Shown: one piece after another, positions 1 to 9,207 of the stretch | Position numbering within the stretch: the first letter of the stretch is position 1 | Layout: every line of letters starts with the position of its first letter | Notes under the pieces: model-generated | Told to the model about the DNA's origin: nothing | What the model saw: the letters and a program-made list of their open reading frames with translations, nothing else | Database searches by the model: none | Assembly: GCA_905216045.1 (NCBI GenBank) | Contig: CAJMSL010000002.1 | Coordinates: 1 to 45,113 of the forward strand | Reading direction: 5' to 3' | DNA length: 45,113 nt | Source of the DNA: an uncultured bacterium | GTDB taxonomy: Bacteria; Actinomycetota; Coriobacteriia; Coriobacteriales; Coriobacteriaceae | Translations under genes and position numbers: made by a program

Positions 1-2
1 AT

Positions 3-656
3 GCCGTCGCAGCCGTCGCCAAGAATTTGCGGCGAACCTCGACCGTCCAAGGCGTCTCGCGTGTCGACTCGCTTGAGATTCCCGAGGAGGTTCTGCGCGA
101 GGCAATCGCCAACGCCGTAATCCATCGAGAATACGGGGATCGGTTCTGTGGACAATCGATTGCCGTCGACGTCTTTGATGATCGTGTCGAGGTGACAAAT
201 CCTGGCGGCCTTTACGGGGGAAAGACTCGCGAGAACTTGTTTGACGGCAGCTCCCGATGCCGTAACGCGACGCTTGTGAAGCTCATGTCGATTGTCCCGC
301 TGCCGGATGGCGCAGGTTCGCCGGCTGAGGGCAATGGCTCGGGCATCCCGATGATGATCGATGCCATGCGCGCGCATGGTCTGGCCGGGCCCCTGTTCTG
401 CCCGGGATTCGATCGGTTCAAGGTCGTACTTTACCGTTCAAAGATCGAGCCGGTCGATCATGGCGGGGGCTTAATTGTGACGGCACTCAAACACTACGGC
501 GAGCTGGGGACGCGCGAGCTGGCAGAGCACACAGGGCTCACAATTTCCCAGGTTAGGTCGCGCGTCAACGCGCTCATTGCTCAAGGCGAGCTTGAGCCCA
601 CGGCGCCGGCGACGAGCCGCAACCGCAAGTATCGACTGTCGGAGCGCGTGGGATAG
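3..656 (+). CDS. ATP-binding / winged-helix transcriptional regulator, 3' part only
   Basis: The open frame enters from the left edge of the window, so the start is missing. The visible part includes EALREAIANAVIHREY-like sequence (here VLREAIANAVIHREY) followed by VDVFDDRVEVTNPGGL and, about 60 residues later, GNGSGIPMMIDAM. This N-x-x-x-H-R and NPGG/GxG pattern is that of the divergent ATP-binding domain (HATPase_c_4 / AAA_4, as in AlbA_2-containing regulators). The last 55 residues look like a winged helix (GTRELAEHTGLTISQVRSRV). The AlbA/Schlafen-like DNA-binding domain would lie upstream, outside the window. The family is often called a RecG-related helicase but is a putative regulator; its ligand is not known. 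Family assignment is fairly sure, function is not. Confidence 0.75.
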   Translation, partial: AVAAVAKNLRRTSTVQGVSRVDSLEIPEEVLREAIANAVIHREYGDRFCGQSIAVDVFDDRVEVTNPGGLYGGKTRENLFDGSSRCRNATLVKLMSIVPLPDGAGSPAEGNGSGIPMMIDAMRAHGLAGPLFCPGFDRFKVVLYRSKIEPVDHGGGLIVTALKHYGELGTRELAEHTGLTISQVRSRVNALIAQGELEPTAPATSRNRKYRLSERVG

Positions 657-756
657 ATGCGTTAGTGGACGAGGCGACCCAATAATCGACCCTCGATTGG
701 CGTCCATTAAGGTAAAGCGGTTGTTGCCCAGTCGACGGTGATGCTAAAGACTCGGC

Positions 757-1248
757 TTACGCCGGCATGGCCCCGAACCCGTCCATCAAGAACAGCCTAA
801 GAACCAGCTTGATGACATATCCCGGTTTGACTTCAGCCGTGCCAAAGACGCTGCGCTTGGCGAGCTCGCTGCAGTATGCGTAGATATCGCGGATAAGGTC
901 TGCGCCCGAAAGCGTAAACATGTAGCCTGCGTCCGAAAGCGCATTGGGCGCGGCAGGCAACTTGGCCATGTGGCAGAACGTTTGCAGGTCGGGCGCCATA
1001 ACGTTCTGGTAGTCGAGGTGGCCGTTGGCATCCTGCGCGGCAACCTCCAATTGGCGCACAAAATCCAGCGCCGCCGCTAACACAAAGCTCGGCGTAGGCG
1101 CATTGACGTCCTGAGTGGTCGCCACAAGCCTGCCCGCCGCCTGCGTGACAAGCCAAGCGACCTCGCGCTGGCAACGCACGGCCTTGCGCGTAACCGGCTT
1201 GATGGACGAAGAAGAAACGCTTCCCTTAGGCGGATTCGAAACAGCCAC
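757..1248 (-). CDS. Hypothetical protein, 163 aa
   Basis: I do not recognise this protein. It starts at a GTG with GGGAGG five bases upstream on the minus strand, which supports it as a real gene. The first 20 residues are Ser/Pro/Lys rich; the rest looks like an alpha-helical globular domain with conserved-looking stretches around residues 25-75 (REVAWLVTQAAGRLVATTQD) and an LxDIYAYCSELAK helix near residue 125. There is no signal peptide or membrane segment. The pattern is reminiscent of small helical proteins in which promoter-proximal helices carry no catalytic residues, so no enzymatic role can be proposed. It stands alone between two plus-strand genes. Confidence 0.6.
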   Translation of the reverse strand: MAVSNPPKGSVSSSSIKPVTRKAVRCQREVAWLVTQAAGRLVATTQDVNAPTPSFVLAAALDFVRQLEVAAQDANGHLDYQNVMAPDLQTFCHMAKLPAAPNALSDAGYMFTLSGADLIRDIYAYCSELAKRSVFGTAEVKPGYVIKLVLRLFLMDGFGAMPA

Positions 1249-1463
1249 AAGAACCTCCCATGAACGACCCGGCCCAACAAGCCCGGATGAAACACGTGCT
1301 ACATCAGTATACAGGGAAGTGGGGTAGCGGGGTACAAGCGCGCCAGCGGCAAACCGAGAGCATCAACGATGTGCCGATCGCGGAATGAGATCTCGTAATA
1401 ATTGACTCTCGGCCATATTATTGAGGGGCATGACTCGCGTTCGTATGGTTGTAGGTGCTGGCG

Positions 1464-2546
1464 ATGAACGACATTGACCTTGCTGTTCCGTTGATGGATG
1501 GACCAAGCTATGACCGCGCCTGCAGTCTCGTGCCTTCCGAATACGTTGAGGCATGGGAGTGGTTTCTGGGTGAGGAACAGCGCGGCGGCGTTTGGACCAG
1601 CCTTCCGCACCACACCAAGGAAGATAGTCCTCAGTATCAGTACCGTTTGAGAATTGGCTCGGACTTCTTTCCCGTAACGCGGGATTCAGGGATCTTCTGG
1701 CCGGGCCAGGATCGGGTGAAGCAAGATCCCAATAAGATCTTTGCGCTTTCGGTCCATAACTCTAAAAAGAGCTTCTACACCGATGTGCCTCCGCTCTATT
1801 TGGATGACGGTACGTGGGTCATTAAGTATTCGGTCCAAGCGCCAGGAGCCGTTGGTTCTCGAGACCAGAATTACAACCGTAAAATGCTCAACTGCATGGA
1901 ATGTGGCGTCCCAGTCGGAGTCATATTTGCAACCGAGGTGGGCTATAAGGTGCTCGGCCTTGCGTTTGTTGAGCGGTTCGAGCCCGAAAATGGATGGTTT
2001 GTTCTGCACGGTCCTGTTCATAAAGGCGGACCGGACCCTCGTTTTGCGCCCGACATGAGTTATCTGAAGCACATACCCGTCGATATTGAGTTTGCCGGAC
2101 AGGGTGCGACCGACGACGAAAAGGTCCGCTATGCGTTAAGGCGCGAGCGATTGGGGCAGCAATGGTTCCGCAAGCAGCTCGTTGCCGCCTATGATGGCCG
2201 TTGCGCGGTGTCGGACTGCGGCGTCAGTGAAGCTCTGGAGGCTGCACATATCGAGAATTACTCGGGACCCAAATCGCAGGTTGCCAGCAACGGTATTCTG
2301 CTTCGGCGCGATCTTCATTCCCTATTTGATGCTCACCTGATTTCGTTTGAGCCTGTTTGCGGCGAATATCGGCTGTGCGGATCGTACCTGCTGGATAAGA
2401 CCGACTACGCTTCCTTTGCGGGTGCGACGCTAAGGCAGCCGGATGAGCGTCAGTGGCGACCCGATACGGTGTTTCTTGAGGCCCATCGCATTGAGTTCGA
2501 TCGCTCGGAAAAGAAGCGTGAAAAGGCGGGGCTTCTGCCGTATTAG
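1464..2546 (+). CDS. HNH endonuclease with an unrecognised N-terminal domain
   Basis: About 360 residues. The C-terminal third carries an HNH_2-type nuclease: CAVSDC (candidate metal-binding pair), then EAAHIENY, VASNGILLRRDLHSLFD, giving the H...N...H triad near residues 262, 276 and 285. The N-terminal 200 residues form a separate domain I cannot name; it contains DDGTWVIKYSVQAPG and a strand-rich YKVLGLAFVERF-ENGWFVLHGP section. In related architectures such a domain often recognises modified DNA, so a modification-dependent restriction role is an inference only. The in-frame GTG at 1455 is an alternative start; ATG at 1464 is chosen because GTAGGTG lies at better spacing. Accessory neighbours fit a defence or genome-maintenance role. 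Confidence 0.75.
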   Translation: MNDIDLAVPLMDGPSYDRACSLVPSEYVEAWEWFLGEEQRGGVWTSLPHHTKEDSPQYQYRLRIGSDFFPVTRDSGIFWPGQDRVKQDPNKIFALSVHNSKKSFYTDVPPLYLDDGTWVIKYSVQAPGAVGSRDQNYNRKMLNCMECGVPVGVIFATEVGYKVLGLAFVERFEPENGWFVLHGPVHKGGPDPRFAPDMSYLKHIPVDIEFAGQGATDDEKVRYALRRERLGQQWFRKQLVAAYDGRCAVSDCGVSEALEAAHIENYSGPKSQVASNGILLRRDLHSLFDAHLISFEPVCGEYRLCGSYLLDKTDYASFAGATLRQPDERQWRPDTVFLEAHRIEFDRSEKKREKAGLLPY

Positions 2547-2668
2547 CGTATTTGGCTTTGGCATTCTTTGACGATCGTGTTGTTTGATCGGATCGCGTGG
2601 CGATGCAATCTCGCGCACGCCCGCCGGTGCATGCTCTTCCTGATTTGTATAGCGAGAGGGGAGCGTAT

Positions 2669-2953
2669 ATGAGCTGGCGAGGCGATATTGCGATGGGGAA
2701 GTACGGAAAACTGCCGTGTGCCCTTATAGACAACAATATGTTTCCGAGCGTAGAGGTTGATTGCGCGTCGTTTGTCGTCACCTGCCCTTGCTGCGGCTCG
2801 CAAATACCGTGTCTCGACATTCGGTTTGTCGATGCGCGCGACAGACTCAGCGACGAAGTGAGAAAACGGACAGGCGTTCATATGCCGGTGTATCCGGAGA
2901 AATGCCCTGTTTGTGGCCTCGATATCGTGTACGACGCCGGCGACGAGGGATAG
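2669..2953 (+). CDS. Small zinc-ribbon protein, 94 aa
   Basis: The start at ATG 2669 is preceded by GAGAGGGGAG, a strong ribosome binding site; the open frame extends upstream to 2597 but without such a site. The protein has two CxxC pairs, TCPCCGSQ near residue 39 and KCPVCGLD near residue 83, spaced about 45 residues apart, which is the layout of a zinc ribbon. There is no membrane segment or signal peptide. I do not recognise a family. It lies 120 bases after the HNH gene in the same direction and converges on the DUF5710 gene. Confidence 0.6.
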   Translation: MSWRGDIAMGKYGKLPCALIDNNMFPSVEVDCASFVVTCPCCGSQIPCLDIRFVDARDRLSDEVRKRTGVHMPVYPEKCPVCGLDIVYDAGDEG

Positions 2954-2990
2954 GTGATGCGGAGGAGTTGGCTGTGAGTGTCTTTTGCCT

Positions 2991-3677
2991 CTACAAATAA
3001 ATCCCCTCACCGAGTTGCTTGTGGAACTCGGCGTGATGGTCGCGTGCCCAGGTAAAGAGCGCCTGGTCAAAGTCGGTACGCGTGACCGGGACGCCAAAGA
3101 CGCCGGCAACTTCGACGCGTATAAACTCCAGTGCCGGCAGCTTGTTGATGGCAGTGAGGGCAAACGGGGACGAGGGCTCCTCGAACAGATAGCGGCTGCC
3201 TTGCAGCGCGTCGCAACTGGTGCACGTGTTGCCGAGCGACGGGGCTTTGGAGGCTCGCGCGCCTACGGGCTTGTAGCCGCAGCGCTTATGAAGGTAGTCG
3301 CGGATCTCGCCCGGTACGCAGCCAAGAGCGGGCACGATGGCGAGTGCGTTGGCGTTGGCCGTGTCGATGGCAATGTACCCGGCTTCGTTGGGCGCGTGCG
3401 CGATGGCGATGCTCTCGTCGTTATCGGTTCGATAGGGAATGCCGAAGGCTGCGACCGAGGTCTCTTTGTGACACTTCCAGCACTCGCGCTTGCCCAGTAC
3501 TAGATATATATACGGCGCTGAGGGGTCGGATCGGTCAACACCGGGCAGCCACTCGGCAAAGGGCTCGGGGTTGACGCCGCTGGGTACATACCAGATCTTC
3601 TTGGTCCGGTCCCATTTGGCGCCCAGCGCCTTGGCTTCTTCTTTGTGCGAAAAGGGGACATCGAGCTCGGTGCGCAT
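2991..3677 (-). CDS. DUF5710-domain protein
   Basis: About 228 residues. The N-terminus (MRTELDVPFSHKEEAKALGAKWD, then KKIWYVP) is the DUF5710 signature, a short module common in phage- and plasmid-related proteins and primase-like proteins, here with its usual K-ALGAKWD-xxKxWYVP core. Downstream are two CxxC pairs (ECWKC near 67 and TCTSC near 158), suggesting a bound zinc. Start at 3677 is preferred over the upstream ATG at 3713 because AAGGAG sits six bases before it and the domain begins directly. The biochemical role of the domain is not established to my knowledge. It is transcribed toward the zinc-ribbon gene. Confidence 0.7.
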   Translation of the reverse strand: MRTELDVPFSHKEEAKALGAKWDRTKKIWYVPSGVNPEPFAEWLPGVDRSDPSAPYIYLVLGKRECWKCHKETSVAAFGIPYRTDNDESIAIAHAPNEAGYIAIDTANANALAIVPALGCVPGEIRDYLHKRCGYKPVGARASKAPSLGNTCTSCDALQGSRYLFEEPSSPFALTAINKLPALEFIRVEVAGVFGVPVTRTDFDQALFTWARDHHAEFHKQLGEGIYL

Positions 3678-3857
3678 GGCGGCTCCTTGGTGCTGCAGGT
3701 GCAAGTGGCTCAAGGATACCGCAGGGCGCAGACATCGCGGCGTTTTGCTGAGAAGTTGCGGTGCGGACTGATTGGTTATGCCGATGAATAGATCGGCAAG
3801 TAGATGGTCGGCTTTTGGCTAGTTGGGCGGTTGGAGCTGCCAGCTGATTTGGCGACA

Positions 3858-3895
3858 TAAAATAAAACAGCCCAGAGGACATAGCCTCTGAGCTG
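3858..3895 (-). terminator. Rho-independent terminator of tRNA-Val
   Basis: On the minus strand, CAGCTCAGAGG pairs with CCTCTGGGCTG (one mismatch each side of a G/C core) and is followed by TTTTATTTT. It begins nine bases after the encoded CCA end of the tRNA. Confidence 0.85.
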
Positions 3896-3903
3896 CGAAC
3901 ATT

Positions 3904-3978
3904 TGGTGGGCGTTAGAAGATTTGAACTTCTGACCTCTTCCGTGTCAGGGAAGCGCTCTCCCCCTGAGCTAAACGCCC
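3904..3978 (-). tRNA. tRNA-Val (GAC)
   Basis: Read on the minus strand, the cloverleaf has a perfect acceptor stem GGGCGTT/AACGCCC, a D-arm GCTC...GAGC, an anticodon stem CTTCC/GGAAG around loop CTGACAC (anticodon GAC), and a T-arm with GTTCAAATC. The CCA end is encoded. The gene has its own promoter and terminator, so it is a single-gene transcription unit. Confidence 0.95.
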
Positions 3979-4007
3979 GATCAAGGGTGCGCAAGCGCGC
4001 AAGGGAT

Positions 4008-4036
4008 AATATAACGGAGCCTGAACTCGGTGGCAA
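4008..4036 (-). promoter_or_regulatory. Sigma-70 type promoter of tRNA-Val
   Basis: On the minus strand, TTGCCA, a 17-base spacer and TATATT, ending about 30 bases before the mature tRNA 5' end. The remainder of the 3979-4267 gap shows nothing else I can support. Confidence 0.75.
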
Positions 4037-4267
4037 GAACATTTTTAAAAATCGCTTACATTGTGGAATTCGGGGGCTTTGTCGCATCCATTTCAAAAGA
4101 GCCTGCTGCCGCGATTTGGCTGTCGCATAATGCAAGGCCATTGCGGTATCGAGCTATGGAAAGACGCCTGCGGAATTGTCCTACCGATAAGCGGACAAGC
4201 CTCCAGCTGGTGACTTCGCCGTGGTAAGGTAAGCCGAATTGTTTCCAGGCTGTTTCGGGGGAGTGGA

Positions 4268-5290
4268 ATGAGCAAAGAGTGTGTCGAGCAGGTCGAAGGC
4301 GCAGGGGCTTCGGTGCCGATGACCGATATATCGAACATTGATGTGCCCGAGGGCACCGACGAGCTCAGCCGCAACACCCGTCGCGCATGGCGCGACCGCC
4401 TGAACAGCGCTTCGACGCGCAAGATGATCACGGGCGTCTTGGCTACGCTGGTGGGCGGTTCGTTTTGGGGCTTCTCGGGCACCAGCGCGAGTTTTTTGTT
4501 CGATACCTACCATGTCGATACGCTGTGGCTTATGAGCGTGCGTCAGATTCTCGCCGGCCTGCTCTTTATGGCTGTGGTTGTCACGCGCGACCGCGCACGC
4601 CTGGTCAAGCTTTGGACGACGCCCGCTGATCGCAAGCAGCTGCTGCTCTTTACCGCTTTTGGCCTGCTGTTCAACCAGTTTTGCTATCTTTCGGCCGTGC
4701 GCCTGACGAACGCCGGAACCGCGACGGTGCTCCAGTGCCTGCAGCTCGTTATCATCATGGGCTACGCCTGCGTGACCGATCGCCGTATGCCGCGTACTCG
4801 CGAAGTCATCGGCATTGGCCTGGCTCTGGGTGGAACCTTTTTAATCGCCACCGGCGGCGACCCCACCAGCCTGAATATCTCGCCGCTTGGCCTGGCAGCA
4901 GGTCTTATGTGTGCGGTCAGCGCCGCGTGTATGGCGGTGATTCCCGCCAAGATCCTGCCCGAATACGGCAGCCCCATCGTCACGGGCTCGGCAATGCTCA
5001 CGGCGGGCGTGGTCTCGTGCGTCTTCGTGCAGCCCTGGGCGCATATGCCGGCGCTCGACGCTGCCGGCATCGAGGCGCTCGCGGTGTTCGTGGTTATCGG
5101 CTCGTTTTTTGCTTACATGCTTTATATGCAGGGCGTTAAGGACATCGGCTCGGTGCGCGCGAGCCTCATCGGAACTGTGGAGCCGGTTTCGGCGACCATC
5201 ACCAGCGCCGTTATGCTGGGGACGGTGTTTTTGCCGACCGACCTTATCGGCTTTGTCATGATCATCGTGATGATGTTCCTCACGGTGTAG
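4268..5290 (+). CDS. EamA/DMT-superfamily transporter
   Basis: 340 residues, starting after GGGGGAG. Residues 1-55 are a hydrophilic cytoplasmic lead; then about ten membrane segments follow, in two EamA halves: the first opens with GVLATLVGGSFWGFSG and contains AVRLTNAGTATVLQ, the second opens around LAAGLMCAVSAACMAVIP and ends with VSATITSAVMLGTVFLP. These repeats and the position of the conserved proline-containing helices are typical of drug/metabolite exporters. The substrate cannot be read from sequence. The last helix stops abruptly (MMFLTV), so the C-terminal tail is very short. It has no obvious operon partner. Confidence 0.9.
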   Translation: MSKECVEQVEGAGASVPMTDISNIDVPEGTDELSRNTRRAWRDRLNSASTRKMITGVLATLVGGSFWGFSGTSASFLFDTYHVDTLWLMSVRQILAGLLFMAVVVTRDRARLVKLWTTPADRKQLLLFTAFGLLFNQFCYLSAVRLTNAGTATVLQCLQLVIIMGYACVTDRRMPRTREVIGIGLALGGTFLIATGGDPTSLNISPLGLAAGLMCAVSAACMAVIPAKILPEYGSPIVTGSAMLTAGVVSCVFVQPWAHMPALDAAGIEALAVFVVIGSFFAYMLYMQGVKDIGSVRASLIGTVEPVSATITSAVMLGTVFLPTDLIGFVMIIVMMFLTV

Positions 5291-5439
5291 CTAGCGCCGC
5301 TGCCAAGACGGAAAAGGTGTTGTGCCGCATTTTCGCCAATTGATGTCCGTGTCTGGAGTTTAGCTGTCGATGCTCAAAATGCCATAAACTAGTAGCGTTA
5401 TGGACTTTTTCATTGCGACTCAATTGCGAGGATTTCTTT

Positions 5440-7752
5440 ATGGCTGGTAATCACTTTAAGGGCAGCGATAGCGGCCGCCCTGCAGTTCCGCCGCGTCCGA
5501 ACGGGGCTGGTAAGGCCGGCACGCCGGGCGGCGCTGGACAGGGCGGTTCCGGTAAGCGCGTGTCCCCGGGCGAGACGGCGATGTTTACCGCTCTGTACGA
5601 GCAGTCTCAAAAGGCAAAAAAGACCGGCCGTGCAAGAGGAAATGTCTTTGCGGGCGGTGCAACCTCTGCGTCGCAGCCGAGCGGGGCTCCTTCGGTACCT
5701 GCGAACAACGCAGGTGCTGCCAACGCCGCGAATGGCGCCGGCAACGTTAATGCCGGCAAGGCCGACAACAATACTCCCTCTGCCGGTGGCGCGGGGCTTA
5801 CGGGTAACCTCGGCACGATTTACACCGGCGCCTCCGAGACAGGCACGTTCGCCCGCCTGGATGATAGCGGTGCCGAGTTTGCGGGCTCGGGTTCCAAGGA
5901 AGATTATTACGATTTTGGCTTGAACTACGGTAGCGATGCTTCGTCGAGTTCGACCTCTGACGGTCTGGTCCGTCATCGCCATCGCAAGGGCGAGCGCAAA
6001 AAGCGTCACACCGGCGCCATTATTGCCGCTGTAGTCGCGGTGCTTCTCGTTGCGCTTGGCGCAAGCGGCTTTATGCTGCTTAACTCGGCAAAGACCGTAA
6101 AGAGCGAAGCGAAGGAGGCTGTCGAGATCGTCGGTGGCCTTAAGGACAAGGTCACGTCGGGCGATTTTTCGACGCTGCCTGACGACGCGAAGAAGATCGA
6201 TGAGCTCTGTAACAGCATGAAGGCGGAGACCTCGAGCCCGCTGTGGACGGCGGCTTCGTTTATCCCGGTGTATGGCAGCGATATCAATGCGGCCCGCACC
6301 ATGATTGACGCCCTGTCCGATGTCTCGAGCAATGCGCTGGTTCCCATGGCCGATAACCTTTCGCAGGCTACGCCCGGCAAGCTGTTCCAGGACGGCATGA
6401 TTAACGTGTCCGCGCTGCAGGCGGTCGCCGATTCGCTTTCCAGCAGCTCGAAGGTGTTCAAGAGCGCCAACGAGAAGGTCCAGGGCATTGGCGATACTCA
6501 TATTTCCCAGGTGACCGAGCTGGTCGATAAGGCCAAGGACGGCTTTGCCACCCTCAACGGCGCGGTTGACGCGGCGGAGAAGGTCGCCCCCGTCCTTCCC
6601 CAGATGCTCGGCGCCAACGGCCAGACGCGCAACTACCTTATGTACGCCATGAACAACGTCGAGATTCGTGCCTGCGGCGGCTTTGGCGGTTCGCAGGGCC
6701 TGATTTCGGTCACCGACGGTCAGATGTCGATTGGCGAGTTTGTTCCCCGCATTGGACTCAGCGAGGATGAGGCGGTCGAGAGCGTCGACGAAGAGGATGA
6801 GGCGCTGTTCGGCAACCACAGCAACCTGTACAACTCGGGCAATACCTATTCGCCTGATTGGCCCCGCAACTCGCAGCGTGTCGCCGCGCTGTGGAAGTCC
6901 CAGTATGGACAGGACGTTGATGGCGTCGTCGGCATCGATCCGGTGTTCTTGCAGTACCTGCTGGGCCTTGTCGGTAATGTCTCGCTGCCTGATGGTACGG
7001 TCGTCGACGGTACCAACGCGGCGAAGGTTCTCATGCACGATGTGTATTGGAACTATCCGGTCGAGGAATCGGACGACATCTTTGCGGCTGTTGCCAGCGC
7101 CGCCTTCGACAAGATTCTCGGTGGCATCGGTGACGTCGACGTTACAAAGCTTGTCGGTGCATTCGAGCGCGGTGCCGAAGAGGGCCGTCTGATTGCTTGG
7201 ATGAGAAACGATGATGAGCAGAATGCCATCAAAGAGACGGGCATTGACGCTTCGCTGCCCGATCTGGATGATCCGAGTGCCGATCCCGTTGCCGGCGTTT
7301 ACTTTAACAACCTGAGCTTCTCCAAGCTCGACTGGTATCTGAACGCCGACACGCAGATCGGCCAGGGCATCAAGAACGGCGACGGCACGTGCTCGTATCG
7401 CATCACCGTTACTCTGACGAACATCATGACGCAGGAGGAGGCTGGCAAGCTGCCCGATTACGTTGCGGCGAGCGCACCCGATGCCGCGCGTGACGACGAG
7501 CGTCTGAATGTCTCGTTGTTTGCCCCGACGGGCGGCAACATTACTGATTTGACCGTCGAGGGCACCCAGTTTGGTCTTGGCGCCGCTACGTGGCATGGAA
7601 TCCCCTTCTATTCGGGCACCGTTGACCTGCATGCTGGCGGGACGACGACGATCACGTATACGCTGACCACGTCGGCCGAGGCGGGGGACAAGCCGCTTAC
7701 GCTGCGTCAGACTCCTACATGCCAGGCGGCTCGCGACAGCGCGTCGGCGTAG
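5440..7752 (+). CDS. DUF4012 membrane-anchored protein
   Basis: 770 residues from ATG 5440, which has GAGGA at proper spacing. Residues 1-190 are low-complexity (Gly, Ala, Pro, Asn, Ser), then a basic stop-transfer RHRHRKGERKKRH and one membrane helix (IIAAVVAVLLVALGASGFML, about 203-222). The large remainder is extracytoplasmic and carries the DUF4012 core: YLMYAMNNVEIRACGGFGGS and a GLISVTDGQMSIGEF strand, and WPRNSQRVAALW near 480. DUF4012 proteins are cell-surface proteins often near polysaccharide genes; the activity is unknown. Lying directly before glmM, which feeds cell-wall amino sugar synthesis, a wall-related role is a guess only. Confidence 0.85.
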   Translation: MAGNHFKGSDSGRPAVPPRPNGAGKAGTPGGAGQGGSGKRVSPGETAMFTALYEQSQKAKKTGRARGNVFAGGATSASQPSGAPSVPANNAGAANAANGAGNVNAGKADNNTPSAGGAGLTGNLGTIYTGASETGTFARLDDSGAEFAGSGSKEDYYDFGLNYGSDASSSSTSDGLVRHRHRKGERKKRHTGAIIAAVVAVLLVALGASGFMLLNSAKTVKSEAKEAVEIVGGLKDKVTSGDFSTLPDDAKKIDELCNSMKAETSSPLWTAASFIPVYGSDINAARTMIDALSDVSSNALVPMADNLSQATPGKLFQDGMINVSALQAVADSLSSSSKVFKSANEKVQGIGDTHISQVTELVDKAKDGFATLNGAVDAAEKVAPVLPQMLGANGQTRNYLMYAMNNVEIRACGGFGGSQGLISVTDGQMSIGEFVPRIGLSEDEAVESVDEEDEALFGNHSNLYNSGNTYSPDWPRNSQRVAALWKSQYGQDVDGVVGIDPVFLQYLLGLVGNVSLPDGTVVDGTNAAKVLMHDVYWNYPVEESDDIFAAVASAAFDKILGGIGDVDVTKLVGAFERGAEEGRLIAWMRNDDEQNAIKETGIDASLPDLDDPSADPVAGVYFNNLSFSKLDWYLNADTQIGQGIKNGDGTCSYRITVTLTNIMTQEEAGKLPDYVAASAPDAARDDERLNVSLFAPTGGNITDLTVEGTQFGLGAATWHGIPFYSGTVDLHAGGTTTITYTLTTSAEAGDKPLTLRQTPTCQAARDSASA

Positions 7753-7789
7753 GGTTTTTCTGGTAGCGCAGATAATCGAGTACCATTTT

Positions 7790-7824
7790 GGGGCGGACAG
7801 GCAATCTGTTCGCCCCTATTTTGT
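7790..7824 (+). terminator. Stem-loop between DUF4012 gene and glmM
   Basis: GGGGCGGACAG pairs with CTGTTCGCCCC (one mismatch) around a five-base loop and is followed by TATTTTG. It probably ends the DUF4012 transcript; since it lies only 12 bases before glmM it could also sit in the glmM leader. Confidence 0.6.
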
Positions 7825-7835
7825 AAGGAGAGCGC

Positions 7836-9167
7836 ATGAAGTACTTTGGCACCGACGGCTTTCGCGGTGAGGCCAACGTTGGGCTGACGGTAGAGCACGC
7901 TTATAAGATTGGCCGTTTTGTGGGCTGGTATTACGGCGCCAACCGCGAGCGCAAGGCACGCGTGATCGTGGGCAAGGACACGCGTCGCTCGAGTTATATG
8001 TTCGAGGCGGCGCTGGTGAGCGGCCTGGTCGCGAGCGGTGCGGACGCCTATATGCTGCATGTGATCCCGACGCCGGGCGTGGCGCATCAGACCGTGGAGG
8101 GCTGCTTCGATTGCGGCATCATGATCAGCGCGAGCCACAACCCGTTTTGCGATAACGGCATTAAGCTCGTCAACAGCGACGGCTTTAAGATGGACGAGGA
8201 CGTGCTGGAGCTCATTGAGGACTACATCGATGGCAAGAGCGAGGTGCCGCTGGCAACGGGCAACCACATCGGCGCCACGGTGGACTACATGCAGGGTCGC
8301 AACCGCTACATTGCTTCGCTCATCGCCAGCGCGAACTTTTCGCTGCAGGGCGTCAAGATCGGCATCGATTGCGCCAACGGCTCGGCATCCTCGGTGGCCA
8401 AGCCGGTGTTCGACGCACTGGGCGCCGATGTGCGCGTGATCAATGCCGCGCCCGACGGCTTTAACATCAATGTCGACTGCGGCTCTACGCATATTGAGCG
8501 CCTGCAGCGCCACGTGGTGGAGCAGGGCCTGGATGTGGGCTTTGCCTACGATGGCGATGCCGACCGCTGCCTGGCCGTGGACGAGCGCGGCCGCGTGGTC
8601 GACGGCGACCAGATCCTGTACGTGTGCGGTGTGTACCTGAACAAGCACGGGCGTCTCTCGGGCGGTACCGTGGTGCCGACGATCGCCAGCAACTTTGGCC
8701 TGATCAAGTCGTTGGAGCTTGCCGGCCTGAGTGCCGTGACCAGCGGCGTGGGCGACCGTCACGTGTATGCCAAGATGCGCGAGGGCGGCTACAGCCTGGG
8801 CGGCGAGCAGACGGGCCATACGATCTTTGGCGATATCGAGCGCACGGGCGACGGCATTATGACCTCGCTGCGCGTGATGGAAGTGATTCGTGCCGAGCGC
8901 GAGACGCTCTCGCAGCTCACGGCTCCGTGCAAGCTGCTGCCACAGGCGCAGGTGGCCGTGCACGTGGCGGACAAGGACGCCGCGCTCGAGAATATGGGCG
9001 TGCAGAACGCCATCGCCGAGGCCGAGGCTGCGCTGGCATGCGAGGGCCGCGTGCTCGTGCGCAAGAGCGGAACCGAGTCGGTTATCCGCGTGCTGGCCGA
9101 GGCGCCCGACCAAGCATCCGCCGATGCCGCCATGAAGCGCATCGCCAACGCGCTCGAGGCTTTATAG
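7836..9167 (+). CDS. glmM: Phosphoglucosamine mutase
   Basis: 443 residues, the usual size. Converts glucosamine-6-phosphate to glucosamine-1-phosphate in the cytoplasm, for UDP-GlcNAc and peptidoglycan. The four family elements are all visible: MKYFGTDGFRG at the start, the phosphoserine loop ISASHNPF near residue 100, the metal loop DGDADR near 240, the sugar-binding GGEQTGH near 325, and the phosphate-binding VRKSGTE near 410. Start follows AAGGAG. It is the last gene before a long intergenic hairpin and faces the M32 peptidase gene. Confidence 0.96.
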   Translation: MKYFGTDGFRGEANVGLTVEHAYKIGRFVGWYYGANRERKARVIVGKDTRRSSYMFEAALVSGLVASGADAYMLHVIPTPGVAHQTVEGCFDCGIMISASHNPFCDNGIKLVNSDGFKMDEDVLELIEDYIDGKSEVPLATGNHIGATVDYMQGRNRYIASLIASANFSLQGVKIGIDCANGSASSVAKPVFDALGADVRVINAAPDGFNINVDCGSTHIERLQRHVVEQGLDVGFAYDGDADRCLAVDERGRVVDGDQILYVCGVYLNKHGRLSGGTVVPTIASNFGLIKSLELAGLSAVTSGVGDRHVYAKMREGGYSLGGEQTGHTIFGDIERTGDGIMTSLRVMEVIRAERETLSQLTAPCKLLPQAQVAVHVADKDAALENMGVQNAIAEAEAALACEGRVLVRKSGTESVIRVLAEAPDQASADAAMKRIANALEAL

Positions 9168-9207
9168 CTACGCGGTTTTACCAAACTGCGTAGCTGCTCG
9201 ACGCTGC

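Noticed and set aside
5410..7632. Long minus-strand open frame opposite the DUF4012 gene
   Set aside because: A GC-rich shadow of the plus-strand gene: no ribosome binding site, no recognisable domain, and the plus frame has clear motifs.
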